A stretch of DNA of 64,000 nt from Microbacterium lushaniae (GTDB taxonomy: Bacteria > Actinomycetota > Actinomycetes > Actinomycetales > Microbacteriaceae). The position numbers were made by a program, and so were the translations under genes. The stretch covers positions 868,001 through 932,000 of the forward strand of contig NZ_CP044232.1 in the NCBI RefSeq assembly GCF_008727775.1. Direction: 5' to 3'. This document shows, piece after piece, positions 37,436 to 46,259 of the stretch (positions are counted from its first letter, which is position 1; every line of letters starts with the position of its first letter). The notes beneath the pieces were generated by a model, which saw only the letters and a program-made list of their open reading frames with translations, made no database searches and was not told the origin of the DNA.

Positions 37436-37498
37436 CCCGCGTTTCGTGCGGCGGAAGTCGATCCGCTTCGCCGCGGGCCCCGCGGTATGGTCATCGGC

Positions 37499-39496
37499 AT
37501 GAGTGCCTACCCGGTCGCCCCGGTCCTGTACGAGCTGCCGGCCGACCTGCAGTCGGAGTCGGTCCTGCAGCGCTTCATCGAGTGGGTCGCGGAGCACCGC
37601 GGCATCCGCCTGGACGGCTACCGGGAGCTGTACGACTGGTCGATCACGGATCTCGACGGGTTCTGGGAGTCGGTGTGGCAGTTCTACGACGTGCACTCGA
37701 GCACCCCGTACACCGCGGTGCTGGCCGAGGAGCGCATGCCCGGTGCCGTGTGGTTCCCGGGTGCGCGGCTGAACTACGCCGAGCATGTGCTCCGAGGCGA
37801 CGGCGGCCGCTGCGCGTTCGTCGCGTATTCGCAGACGCGGCCGACGCAGGAGTGGAGCGTGGACGACCTGCGCGCGGAGGTCGGGCGCGTGCGCACCGGC
37901 CTCGTCGAAGCCGGCGTGGGCCTGGGCGACCGGGTCGCGGCGTACCTGCCGAACATCCCGGAGACCATCGCCATCGAACTGGCCGTGGTGAGCCTGGGCG
38001 CGGTGTGGGCGACCTGCGCGCCGGAGTTCGGCGCCTCCAGCGCCATCGACCGGCTGAGCATCATCGAACCGAAGGTGCTGTTCGCCGTCGGCGGCTACCG
38101 GTACGGGCGCAAGAGCATCGACCGCACCGCCGAGGTGGCGGAGATCACCGCGGCGATCGGGAGCCTCGAGAAGGTCGTGGAGGTGGCGTACCCCTCCCAC
38201 GTCCTGTCCGACGCGATCCGGTACGAGGACTTCGGCGACGGCGGAGCGGAGGACATCGCGTTCGAGCACGTCCCCTTCGACCACCCGCTCTTCGTCATCT
38301 TCACCTCGGGCACCACCGGCAAGCCCAAGGCCATCACCCACTGCCACGGCGGCATCCTGCTCGAGCATCTGAAGAACCACGGTCTCAGCTGGGGCCTGCG
38401 CGAGGGTGATCGCCTGATGTGGTACTCCACGACCGCATGGATGGTGTGGAACACCCTCCCCTCGGTGCTCCTGGTGGGCGCGTCCGTCGTGCTGTACGAC
38501 GGCGACCCCACCTTCCCCGACACCCGTGAGCTGTGGCGTGTCGCGGAGGAGACCGATCCCGACGTCCTGGGCATGAGCCCGGCATACATCCGCGGAAGCC
38601 GGGCCGCGGGCGTCGACCCGCGCACCGAGTTCTCCTTCCCCCGCCTCCGGCAGCTGTGCGCCGTGGGCAGCCCGCTGCCGCGTGACGGCTACCGCTGGGT
38701 GCACGAGGAGTTCGGAGACCGCGTCCTCCTCAACGTCGGATCCGGCGGCACCGACGTGTGCGGCGGCATCGTGCAGGGCGCTCCGCTCCTCCCGGTATAC
38801 GACGGGCAGATCTCCGGTTCGGCCCTGGGGGTGGCCGCCGCCGCATTCGACGAGAACGGCGATCCGGTGCTGGATTCCCCCGGGGAGCTGGTGATCCGCC
38901 GGCCCATGCCGTCGATGCCGGTCGGGTTCTGGGGCGATGACGACGGGTCGCGCATGCACGAGGCGTACTTCTCCTCGTACCCCGGCATCTGGCGACACGG
39001 CGACTGGGCGGTCTTCCACGCCGACGGCTCGTGCCAGATCACCGGGCGCTCGGACGCGACGCTGAACCGGGGTGGCGTGCGCCTGGGGACGAGCGAGTTC
39101 TACCGCGTGATCGACGCCGCACCTGACGCGGAGGATTCGCTCGTGGTCTTCCTGGAGGGTCAGGGCGAGGACGCCGAGACCGGCCGGCTGCTGCTGTTCG
39201 TGCAGATGGCCGGCGGGGCTCCGCTGGACGAGGAGCGGCGGGCATCGTTCGCGCGGATGCTGCGCAGCGAGCTGTCGCCGCGCCATGTCCCGGACGAGAT
39301 CCACGCCGTCCCCGCGATCCCGCTGAACCGCACGGGCAAGAAGCTGGAGGTGCCGGTCAAGCGGCTCCTGCAGGGCAGGCCCCTCGCGGAGGTCGCTCAG
39401 CTGGGAGCGGTGGCCGATGCCGGCGCACTGGAATGGTTCGCGGAGTTCGCCCGGACCCGGTCCGCGGCACCGGTCCTGGACGCATCCGCCCCGTGA
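37499..39496 (+). CDS. acetoacetyl-CoA synthetase
   Basis: Activates acetoacetate with ATP and CoA. 665 residues of the acyl-adenylate family: ATP loop FTSGTTGKPKAITH, hallmark WYSTTAWMVWNTLPS for the acetoacetate branch, GSGGTDVCGG, adenylate motif GRSDATLNRGGVRLG and C-terminal Lys region NRTGKKLEVPVKR. An N-terminal ACS cap is present. ATG at 37499; an in-frame ATG four codons earlier is possible and neither has a strong ribosome-binding site. Ends at a shared terminator. Confidence 0.94.
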   Translation: MSAYPVAPVLYELPADLQSESVLQRFIEWVAEHRGIRLDGYRELYDWSITDLDGFWESVWQFYDVHSSTPYTAVLAEERMPGAVWFPGARLNYAEHVLRGDGGRCAFVAYSQTRPTQEWSVDDLRAEVGRVRTGLVEAGVGLGDRVAAYLPNIPETIAIELAVVSLGAVWATCAPEFGASSAIDRLSIIEPKVLFAVGGYRYGRKSIDRTAEVAEITAAIGSLEKVVEVAYPSHVLSDAIRYEDFGDGGAEDIAFEHVPFDHPLFVIFTSGTTGKPKAITHCHGGILLEHLKNHGLSWGLREGDRLMWYSTTAWMVWNTLPSVLLVGASVVLYDGDPTFPDTRELWRVAEETDPDVLGMSPAYIRGSRAAGVDPRTEFSFPRLRQLCAVGSPLPRDGYRWVHEEFGDRVLLNVGSGGTDVCGGIVQGAPLLPVYDGQISGSALGVAAAAFDENGDPVLDSPGELVIRRPMPSMPVGFWGDDDGSRMHEAYFSSYPGIWRHGDWAVFHADGSCQITGRSDATLNRGGVRLGTSEFYRVIDAAPDAEDSLVVFLEGQGEDAETGRLLLFVQMAGGAPLDEERRASFARMLRSELSPRHVPDEIHAVPAIPLNRTGKKLEVPVKRLLQGRPLAEVAQLGAVADAGALEWFAEFARTRSAAPVLDASAP

Positions 39497-39499
39497 CGA

Positions 39500-39535
39500 C
39501 CGGAGGCCGCCGCCCCGAGGGGCGACGGCCTCCGG
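39500..39535. terminator. bidirectional hairpin terminator
   Basis: Arms ccggaggccgccgcccc and ggggcgacggcctccgg pair with one mismatch around a two-base loop. It separates the convergent acetoacetyl-CoA synthetase and dctP genes. Confidence 0.8.
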
Positions 39536-39548
39536 CCGGCTGTGGTGT

Positions 39549-40760
39549 CTAGCCGTTGAAGCTCTCGATGCACGAGGTCACCGGGTCGATCGAGAGGGCC
39601 GGGTCGTCGAACTCCGCCTCGTACTTCTCGATCAGGGTCCAGTAGTCCTCCAGGACGCCCTCGGCGTTGGTGAGGCCCGCTGCGGTGGCGTTGCGCACCC
39701 AGAGTTCTTCGTTGGTGTAGGTCTCGCCGTCCACGAGCGCGCCGAGCTCCTCGAACTCGGCCACGGTCTCCTCATCCCATGCCGTGAGCGTCTCCACGTT
39801 GGGGATGGACGAGATCATCTCGCACTGCTCGTCGGTCCCGACGAAGTGGGTGCCGTCGGCGCTGTCGTATCCGGCCTTCCACACCTCGACCGCCGCGCCG
39901 GAGTTCAGCTCGTCGGCGACCTCCTCCAGGGTGGCCTTGATGTCGTCGGGGAACTCGTCGTAGTAGTCCTTCGCCCAGTACATGGCGAACTCGGAGTACA
40001 CGCCCTGTCCGGTGTCGACCCAGTGCTTGAGGACCTCACCGAGCTTCCACGCCACGACGAAGTCCATGGCACCGGCGGCGGCGCTGACGAGGCCGGTGGA
40101 GAAGGAGTTGTACGCTTCGTCGGCCGTCACCTGCGTGGGGACGACGCCTGCGGCGGCGAAGTTCGGCGCGGCGATGGTGCCGGCGGTGCGCATGGTCAGG
40201 CCGTCGAGGTCGGCCGGTCCTTCCAGCGGCGTGTTGGAACCGACCAGGATGTTGCCGACGGACCACGTCGACACCGAGTACAGGTTCTTGGCGTCCAGGA
40301 AGGTCTTGACGTCCTCGTTGGTCTCGGTCAGCTCCGCCATCGCCGCGGTGATGGCGGCGGAGTTGGTCGGACCGAAGGTGATCTCGGGCAGGGAGTTCGG
40401 CACGAAGATCGACGGCTGGTAGTTGGGCACCGTCACCAGCAGCTGGGCGCTGCCGTCCTCGAGGCACGCGTACTGGTCGGCCTGTGCGCAGATCTCGTTC
40501 GCGGTGGTGCGGTTGAACGCGATCGCGCCGTTGGTGCGCTCCTCGACCTGATCCATGTACCACTCCTGCGCCGGGCGGAGGACGGACTTGTCTGCGGCGA
40601 CCGAGGTGATCGTGACCTCCCATTCGCCCTCGGCGTAGTCGCCGCCGCCCTCGCCGCCGGAGGGGCTGGCCGGCGAGCCGCTGCAGCCGGCCAGCATGGC
40701 CACCGCCGTCGCTGCGGCCGCGACGGCCGTAGCCAGTCGTCGTTGGTTACGTGAAAACAT
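39549..40760 (-). CDS. dctP: TRAP transporter solute-binding lipoprotein (DctP type)
   Basis: 403 residues. Signal peptide with lipobox LAGC (Cys~26), then a DctP fold: ITSVAADKSVLRPAQEWYMD near the start, and SNTPLEGPADLDGLTMRTAG, the usual G-D-hinge-x-K/R region in which the conserved Arg contacts a carboxylate. This suggests an organic-acid ligand. Last gene of the dctQ-dctM-dctP set, 81 bp behind dctM. Confidence 0.92.
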   Translation of the reverse strand: MFSRNQRRLATAVAAAATAVAMLAGCSGSPASPSGGEGGGDYAEGEWEVTITSVAADKSVLRPAQEWYMDQVEERTNGAIAFNRTTANEICAQADQYACLEDGSAQLLVTVPNYQPSIFVPNSLPEITFGPTNSAAITAAMAELTETNEDVKTFLDAKNLYSVSTWSVGNILVGSNTPLEGPADLDGLTMRTAGTIAAPNFAAAGVVPTQVTADEAYNSFSTGLVSAAAGAMDFVVAWKLGEVLKHWVDTGQGVYSEFAMYWAKDYYDEFPDDIKATLEEVADELNSGAAVEVWKAGYDSADGTHFVGTDEQCEMISSIPNVETLTAWDEETVAEFEELGALVDGETYTNEELWVRNATAAGLTNAEGVLEDYWTLIEKYEAEFDDPALSIDPVTSCIESFNG

Positions 40761-40841
40761 CGGTGTTCTCCTCAGTGTTCGGTGTGATCGGGACGGTGCG
40801 GGTTCCTCGGGATGGGTCGGGAGAGGGGAGCGGCCCTCAAG

Positions 40842-42389
40842 TCAGGGCGCGGGGATGGTGGGAATCTCCCCGGGCGTGCCGTGGAAGGCGGCGTTGACGG
40901 CGTCGGACACGAAGGACGGCAGCCACAGGGTCAGCTCCGGCCACAGGAACAGGATCACCAGGACGACCAGGTCGACCACGATGAACGGCAGGATGCCGAC
41001 GAAGACCGTGCCGCTGCGGACTTTCGCCACGCCGGCGGCCACGAAGGAGTTGATGCCCACCGGTGGCATCACCATCCCGATCTCCATCAGTTTGATGATG
41101 AGGATGCCGAGCCAGATACTCATGAGGAGCTCGGCGGCGGCCTGCGTCGGGGCGTCGGGGAAGAAGTCGGTGGCCAGCGCCATCCCGATCGGGTGGATGA
41201 TCGGCACGCTCAGCAGCAGCAGCGACATCTCCTCGAGGAACATCCCGAGCGGGATGAGGCAGATCAGCAGGATCGCCATCAGGATGTGGGGGTCCAGCTG
41301 CCACTCCCCGACGGCATCCTTGATCCCCTGCGTGACACCGGCGTGCACGAAGAACCTCGAGAAGATCACCGAGCCGAAGATGATGAAGAACACCATCGAC
41401 GTCGTCGCCGCGGTGTCCAGCAGCGAATCGCGGATCTGGAGCCCCAGACCCTTCGCCCCGAGCTTGCGCCGCTCGATGATGAGGATGATCACGGAGACCA
41501 CCGCTCCGAACGCGGCGGACTCGGTGGGGGTGAACAGGCCCGAGAAGATGCCGCCGATGATGACGGTGGCCAGCACCAGCACGTAGACGACTCCGCGCCA
41601 GGGAAGGTTCCGCCAGTCCTTCGTCTTCGCGCTGAGCCCGATGCTCATCGTCAGCGTGCCCGAGTCGGTGCGCCGCGTGTTGCCCTCGGCCTGCGCGCGG
41701 GCCCGGGTCTCGCGCTGCAGCGACTCGTAGGAGGCGATGAAGTTGAGGTCCTCCGGCTTGCTCAGCTTGTCCACGCCCACCCGGCGCGCGCCGATGATCA
41801 TGATGTACAGGACGTAGCCGAGGAACGAGATCGCCACCGGGATGAGGCCGGCCACCAGCATGGGAGCCACCGACGTGTTCGTGATGACGGCGTAGATGAC
41901 GATGAACGTGCTCGGCGGGATGAGGATGCCCACGGTGCCGGCGACGGCGACCATGCCGGTGGCCAGTCCCGCGGGATATCCGTGGCGGCGCATCTCGGGC
42001 ACCGCGAGCTTCGACATCGTCGCGACCTTCGCGATCGACGAGCCGGACACCGCGGAGAACCCGGCCGCGGCGATCACGGTCGCAACCCCCAGGCCCCCGG
42101 GCAGGCGCCGGGTGAAGTACGCGGCGATCTCCAGCGCGTACTCCGCGATGCGCGCACGGACGGCGAAGAGGCCGACGAGCATGAACATCGGGATGATCGT
42201 GAGGGTGAAGCTGTAGGAGTTCTGGAAGGTCTCGTTGACCATCACGGACACGGCGACGGTGGGCGATTTGACCATCATCAGCCCGAGGGCGCCGGAGATG
42301 CCGAGCGCGAAACCGATCGGCACGCGGATGGCCAGGAGGAGGAACATCAGCGCGAGGGTGAGCCAGATGGCGACGGCGGAATCGATCAT
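40842..42389 (-). CDS. dctM: TRAP transporter large permease (DctM type)
   Basis: 515 residues with about 12-14 helices. Family segments include RVPIGFALGISGALGLM, VSGSSIAKVATMSKLAVPEM and the second-half TPTESAAFGAV. DctM proteins are usually ~425 residues; the excess is mostly a hydrophilic stretch (~205-265, between RRVGVDKLSKPEDLNF and KTKDWRNLPWRG) between the two halves, presumably cytoplasmic. The ATG at 42389 overlaps the dctQ stop by 4 bp. Confidence 0.93.
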   Translation of the reverse strand: MIDSAVAIWLTLALMFLLLAIRVPIGFALGISGALGLMMVKSPTVAVSVMVNETFQNSYSFTLTIIPMFMLVGLFAVRARIAEYALEIAAYFTRRLPGGLGVATVIAAAGFSAVSGSSIAKVATMSKLAVPEMRRHGYPAGLATGMVAVAGTVGILIPPSTFIVIYAVITNTSVAPMLVAGLIPVAISFLGYVLYIMIIGARRVGVDKLSKPEDLNFIASYESLQRETRARAQAEGNTRRTDSGTLTMSIGLSAKTKDWRNLPWRGVVYVLVLATVIIGGIFSGLFTPTESAAFGAVVSVIILIIERRKLGAKGLGLQIRDSLLDTAATTSMVFFIIFGSVIFSRFFVHAGVTQGIKDAVGEWQLDPHILMAILLICLIPLGMFLEEMSLLLLSVPIIHPIGMALATDFFPDAPTQAAAELLMSIWLGILIIKLMEIGMVMPPVGINSFVAAGVAKVRSGTVFVGILPFIVVDLVVLVILFLWPELTLWLPSFVSDAVNAAFHGTPGEIPTIPAP

Positions 42390-43051
42390 CGTGCGCCTCC
42401 ATCCGATCCCTGTGCCGGGGTCCGGTCGATCTGCTGTTCGTGCTCGGCCAGGCTCGCCGCGCGCAGCGCGTCGCGGTCGCTGAGGGCCGTGGGGTCGCTC
42501 GGCGGGGCGTCGTCGAACTGCATGACGTCGTCGTAGGGTCGCCGGCCGATGATCGACCGCACCAGGTTGAGGAGCACGACCAGGAAGAAGGGGATCAGTG
42601 CGACGGCGAAGACCCAGCGCCATGGCCACAGCGGGGCGAGGCCGACGCCGTCGACGACGGTCTCGGGAACCGGCCACGTACGGGTGATCGCGCGGTCCAC
42701 CGACGCCCAGAGCAGCCACAGGATGTACCCGCTCGCCAGCGACCAGATGACGATGTCCAGGACGCGGTTCGCCTTCGGTCCGAGCCGTTCGGTGACGACT
42801 TGCACGGAGACCTGCTCGCCGCGCACGGTGGTCCACGCCATACCCGCGAACGTCGCGGTGACGAGCAGCCCGCTGACGAGGTTGGTCACATCGAACGGGT
42901 CGCCCAGCCATCTCGCGATCACCGAGCCCACGAAGGCGGCGACGATGCCCAGTGTCGCCAGTGTCGCGATCATGGCCGAGACGGCAGCCACCCAGACCAC
43001 GGCGTTCTCCACGACGCGGATCGGGTCGTCCTTCAAACCGGGTGCACTCAC
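42386..43051 (-). CDS. dctQ: TRAP transporter small permease (DctQ type)
   Basis: 221 residues with four membrane helices (~18-45, 58-78, 98-120, 145-170) and a conserved-looking FAGMAWTTVRGEQVSVQVV turn between helices 2 and 3. A long acidic cytoplasmic tail (~180-221) is longer than usual. It partners DctM. It lies 100 bp downstream of the hydrolase gene, so the transporter is probably in the same transcript as the enzymes. Confidence 0.92.
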   Translation of the reverse strand: MSAPGLKDDPIRVVENAVVWVAAVSAMIATLATLGIVAAFVGSVIARWLGDPFDVTNLVSGLLVTATFAGMAWTTVRGEQVSVQVVTERLGPKANRVLDIVIWSLASGYILWLLWASVDRAITRTWPVPETVVDGVGLAPLWPWRWVFAVALIPFFLVVLLNLVRSIIGRRPYDDVMQFDDAPPSDPTALSDRDALRAASLAEHEQQIDRTPAQGSDGGAR

Positions 43052-43151
43052 CTTCGAGCCCTCCTCGTCACCAGGAGGGGTCCCCTGGCTTCACGGAGGC
43101 TGACGGTACACCAACGGGGCACACGTCGCGACGGTTCGCGGAGGACCCGGA

Positions 43152-43904
43152 TCACCGCGTCAGCCACACCGTCGCCGCTTCCTTGAACGTGCGGGAGGAG
43201 ACCGCGCTCGTGTGCGAGCGCCCCGCCACCGGCACGAAATGCGCGCCGACGGCGCGGGCGAGCGCCTCTCCGCCGGCGGCGATGGTGTCGCGATCTCCGT
43301 TGACGATGCACATCGGCGCGGCGGGTGCGGGGTCGGCGGGGAGGACGGAGACCGTGTCCCGGCCCACCCCTTCGGCGACGTCCAGGAGCACGCCGACGTC
43401 GTTGCCCGGCACGAGGGACGCCAGAGAGATGAGAGCCGCGGTCGGGGGGTGGAGGATCGGGGTGCCGCGGAAAACAGCCGCGCGCGCGGCCTCCAGGTCG
43501 ACCTCGGCGAGCGGTGAGGTGGGTCCGAAGCCGCCGAGGACGAGCCGCCGGATCCGTCGCGGCTGCGCGAGGGCCAGCATCCATCCCAGGCGCGAGCCGA
43601 GCGAATAGCCGAGGTATCCGGCCTCGTCGGCGCCGACCGCATCCAGGACGGCGACGAGATCGGTCACGAGCAGAGCCGCCCGGTAGTTGTCGGGGCCGGC
43701 CGGACGGGCGCTGCCGCCGTGACCGCGAAGGTCGACGGCGATCCCGCGGAGGCCGGCGTCGGCGAGCGCGGTTTCCCACCCGCTTCGTCGCCAATTCTGT
43801 GCACTATTCGACGCGAATCCATGCACGACGAGAACAGGCCGTCCGTCCGCGGCGCCGATCTCCTCCCACGAGACGACGGTGCCGCCCGACCGCACCGTCG
43901 GCAT
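43152..43904 (-). CDS. alpha/beta hydrolase, probable split partner of the lipoyl-domain protein
   Basis: 250 residues. Oxyanion segment VLVVHGFASN (~25-34), nucleophile Ser101 in GYSLGS, acid in NGDRDT and base His in GRSHTS: a complete triad. In AcoC, the E2 of acetoin dehydrogenase, a lipoyl domain is fused directly to such a hydrolase domain. Here the lipoyl domain is the gene immediately upstream, sharing one base (TGATG), in a different frame. A role as the acyl-transfer or thioester-hydrolysing half of an E2 is therefore likely, though inferred. Confidence 0.88.
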   Translation of the reverse strand: MPTVRSGGTVVSWEEIGAADGRPVLVVHGFASNSAQNWRRSGWETALADAGLRGIAVDLRGHGGSARPAGPDNYRAALLVTDLVAVLDAVGADEAGYLGYSLGSRLGWMLALAQPRRIRRLVLGGFGPTSPLAEVDLEAARAAVFRGTPILHPPTAALISLASLVPGNDVGVLLDVAEGVGRDTVSVLPADPAPAAPMCIVNGDRDTIAAGGEALARAVGAHFVPVAGRSHTSAVSSRTFKEAATVWLTR

Positions 43905-44236
43905 CAGTCGTCCTCGGGCGGGCGCAGGGTGACGCGCTTGACCGGCACGTCGGCGTCGACGGCCGGTACCCTCCCGACGATGCCGGCGCTCTCCTCGGGC
44001 ACCTCGAAGGTGATCAGCGCGTCGCCGACCCGCACCGTTTCACCCTCCTCCGCGCCGAGGCGGGACACGACGCCGGAGAGGGGGGAGGGCAGCTCCAGGG
44101 CCGATTTCGTCGTCTCCACCTCGACAAGGACGTCGTTGCGCTCGACGAGGTCGCCCACCCCTACGTGCCACTCGAGGATGACCGCATCCTCCAGGCCCTC
44201 GCCGAGGTCGGGAAGCGGGAAGGACTGTTCAGCCAC
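43904..44236 (-). CDS. stand-alone lipoyl-domain protein (E2 lipoyl domain only)
   Basis: 110 residues, almost entirely one lipoyl domain: LPDLGEGLEDAVILEWHVG (~8-26) and the lipoylation site Lys44 in VETTKSALELPSPLSG. It has neither the E3-binding nor the catalytic domain of a normal E2. GTG at 44236 overlaps the E1-beta stop by 8 bp; the alpha/beta hydrolase follows with a 1-bp overlap. It should carry acyl groups from the E1 encoded upstream. Confidence 0.9.
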   Translation of the reverse strand: MAEQSFPLPDLGEGLEDAVILEWHVGVGDLVERNDVLVEVETTKSALELPSPLSGVVSRLGAEEGETVRVGDALITFEVPEESAGIVGRVPAVDADVPVKRVTLRPPEDD

Positions 44237-45254
44237 GTCGGTACTCCAGTACTCGCTGCATCCCCAGCAGGATGCGGTGGACACTCGGGATCTGCTCGTC
44301 CTCGAGGGCGCCGGAGGGGGTCGGCACGTCATAGCCGGTCACCCGCTGCACCGGCGCGCGCAGCGTGTCGAAGAGCCGCTCCGAGATGCGCGTCGCGACC
44401 TCGGCGCCCAGGCCCGCCGTCCGGGCCGCCTCATGCACGACCACCGCCCGCCGGGTGCGGCCCACCGATTCCACGATCGTCGCGGTGTCGATGGGGGAGA
44501 GCCACCGCAGGTCGACGACCTCGGTGTCCACGCCATCCTCCGCGGCGACCTCGGCCGCCTTCAGTGACCGGTCGACCATCGCTCCCCAGCTGAGGATGGT
44601 CAGGTGCCGGCCGGGGCGGACGATCCTCGCTCCGTCCGCGCCTCCGGAGTTCCCGAGGTCGACGGGGCCCTTCTGCCAGTACCGCGACTTGGGCTCGAGG
44701 AAGATCACCGGGTCGGGAGAGCGGATCGACGCCCGCAGCAGGTGGTACGCGTCATGCGCGTCTGCAGGGCTGACGACCTTCAGCCCTGCGACGTGCGCCC
44801 AGAACGCCTCGGTGCTCTCGCCGTGCAGCTCAGGGGCCCGGATGCCGCCGTAGCTGGGCACGCGCAGTGTGATCGGCATCGGCAGCCGTCCTCGGCTGCG
44901 ATAGCGGTAGCGCGCGACCTGCGAGACGATCTGATCGAACGCGGGATAGGCGAAGCCGTCGAACTGCACTTCGGGGACCGGCCGGAAGCCGGCGATCGCC
45001 AGGCCCACCGCGGTGCCCAGGATGGCCGATTCGGCCAGCGGTGTATCGAAGACGCGGTCGGACCCGAAGCGCGCCTGCAGGCCATCGGTGACACGGAAGA
45101 CGCCGCCGAGCACGCCGACGTCCTCCCCGAAGACCAGGACGCGGGGGTCGGCGTCGAGTTCATCCGCGAGCGCACGGTTCAGCGCCTGCTGCACCGAGAG
45201 GATCTCCACGGTGGAGCCGGTGTCGCCCGGCGCCGGACGCAGGGTGGTGGTCAT
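44229..45254 (-). CDS. 2-oxoacid / acetoin dehydrogenase E1 component, beta subunit
   Basis: 341 residues of the transketolase-like E1-beta family: VFGEDVGVLGGVFRVTDGL (~41-59), FDTPLAESAILGTAVG (~69-84) and PEVQFDGFAYPAFDQIVSQ (~93-111). C-terminal domain with DLRWLSPIDTATIVESV. It forms a heterotetramer with E1-alpha; branched-chain oxoacid, acetoin or another oxoacid could be the substrate. The ATG at 45254 overlaps E1-alpha by 4 bp. Confidence 0.94.
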   Translation of the reverse strand: MTTTLRPAPGDTGSTVEILSVQQALNRALADELDADPRVLVFGEDVGVLGGVFRVTDGLQARFGSDRVFDTPLAESAILGTAVGLAIAGFRPVPEVQFDGFAYPAFDQIVSQVARYRYRSRGRLPMPITLRVPSYGGIRAPELHGESTEAFWAHVAGLKVVSPADAHDAYHLLRASIRSPDPVIFLEPKSRYWQKGPVDLGNSGGADGARIVRPGRHLTILSWGAMVDRSLKAAEVAAEDGVDTEVVDLRWLSPIDTATIVESVGRTRRAVVVHEAARTAGLGAEVATRISERLFDTLRAPVQRVTGYDVPTPSGALEDEQIPSVHRILLGMQRVLEYRRG

Positions 45255-46249
45255 GCGCGGGTGCTCTCTTCCCAGGCGGCGCGCTGTTCGAGGAGATCCT
45301 CGGTGAGCTCCTCGTAGACGTCGGTGAAGAGCTCCTCGCCTCCACGGGGCGGGAGCGTGGTCAGGTGGAGGCGGATCTCCTCGACCCACCGGGCGGCTTC
45401 GGCATCGACCTCGGCGACGTCGGACTCCTCGATCACCCCCCGCTCCCGCACGCTGCGGCGGTACCGGATGACGGGGTCCTCCCCGCCGTCGCGGCGCTCG
45501 TCGTCCAGCGTGCGGTACCGGCCGGGGTCATCGGAGGTGGCGTGCGGCCCCCGGCGGTAGATCTTCGACTCGATGAGCGTCGGCCCGCCCCCGTCCCGGG
45601 CGCGCTGGACGGCGTCGGTCACCGCCGCGCGCACGGCGAGCACGTCGTTGCCGTCGACGGCGACCCCGGGGAAGCCGTATCCGGCCGCGCGCGCGGCGAT
45701 GGATCCGCCGGCGACCTGCTGGGAGACGGGCACGGAGATGGCCCACTGGTTGTTGGTGACGAGGAAGACCACGGGAAGGCGCCAGACGCCGGCGAAGTTC
45801 ATCGCCTCGTGCGTGTCGCCCTGGCTGGTGCCGCCGTCGCCGATGCAGGCGAGGGCGACGCCGTCGCGTCCGTCGATCCGCTGGCCCAGGGCCCATCCGA
45901 CCGCGTGCGGGCCGTTGGAGCCGACCACCGCCTGGATGGGGGTGACGTGGGCGGCGACCGGGTCGAACGATCCGCCGTTCCAGTCGCCGTTGTGGTTGGC
46001 GAGGTAGGCCCGCATGTCCACGCCGAGGGCGAGGGCGAGGGCCAGCTCGCGGTACATCGGGAAGACGAAGTCGCGGCCGGTGTCGATGGCCGCCGCCGCT
46101 CCCACCTGCGTCGCCTCGTGACCGATCGAGGGCGGGAAGCCGGGGATGATCCCCTGGCGGTGCCAGCGGACGAGCTCGACATCGAGCGCGCGCGCCCGCA
46201 CGAGGAAGCGGTACATCTCCCGCTCCTGCTCGCGGGTGGGTTCGGACAC
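45251..46249 (-). CDS. 2-oxoacid / acetoin dehydrogenase E1 component, alpha subunit
   Basis: 332 residues. The ThDP motif runs GDGGTSQGDTHEA (~137-149) to NN (~166-167), followed by WAISVPVSQQ and the phosphorylation-loop region YRRGPHATSDDPGRYR (~229-244), which is typical of branched-chain/acetoin E1-alpha. First of four genes forming an apparent dehydrogenase module with no E3 gene in the window. 10 bp downstream of the beta-hydroxyacid dehydrogenase. Confidence 0.94.
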   Translation of the reverse strand: MSEPTREQEREMYRFLVRARALDVELVRWHRQGIIPGFPPSIGHEATQVGAAAAIDTGRDFVFPMYRELALALALGVDMRAYLANHNGDWNGGSFDPVAAHVTPIQAVVGSNGPHAVGWALGQRIDGRDGVALACIGDGGTSQGDTHEAMNFAGVWRLPVVFLVTNNQWAISVPVSQQVAGGSIAARAAGYGFPGVAVDGNDVLAVRAAVTDAVQRARDGGGPTLIESKIYRRGPHATSDDPGRYRTLDDERRDGGEDPVIRYRRSVRERGVIEESDVAEVDAEAARWVEEIRLHLTTLPPRGGEELFTDVYEELTEDLLEQRAAWEESTRA

Positions 46250-46259
46250 GGCAGTCCCC

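Noticed and set aside
37487..37498. Earlier ATG for acetoacetyl-CoA synthetase
   Set aside because: Neither start has a clear ribosome-binding site; the later ATG was preferred by judgement and the call remains uncertain.
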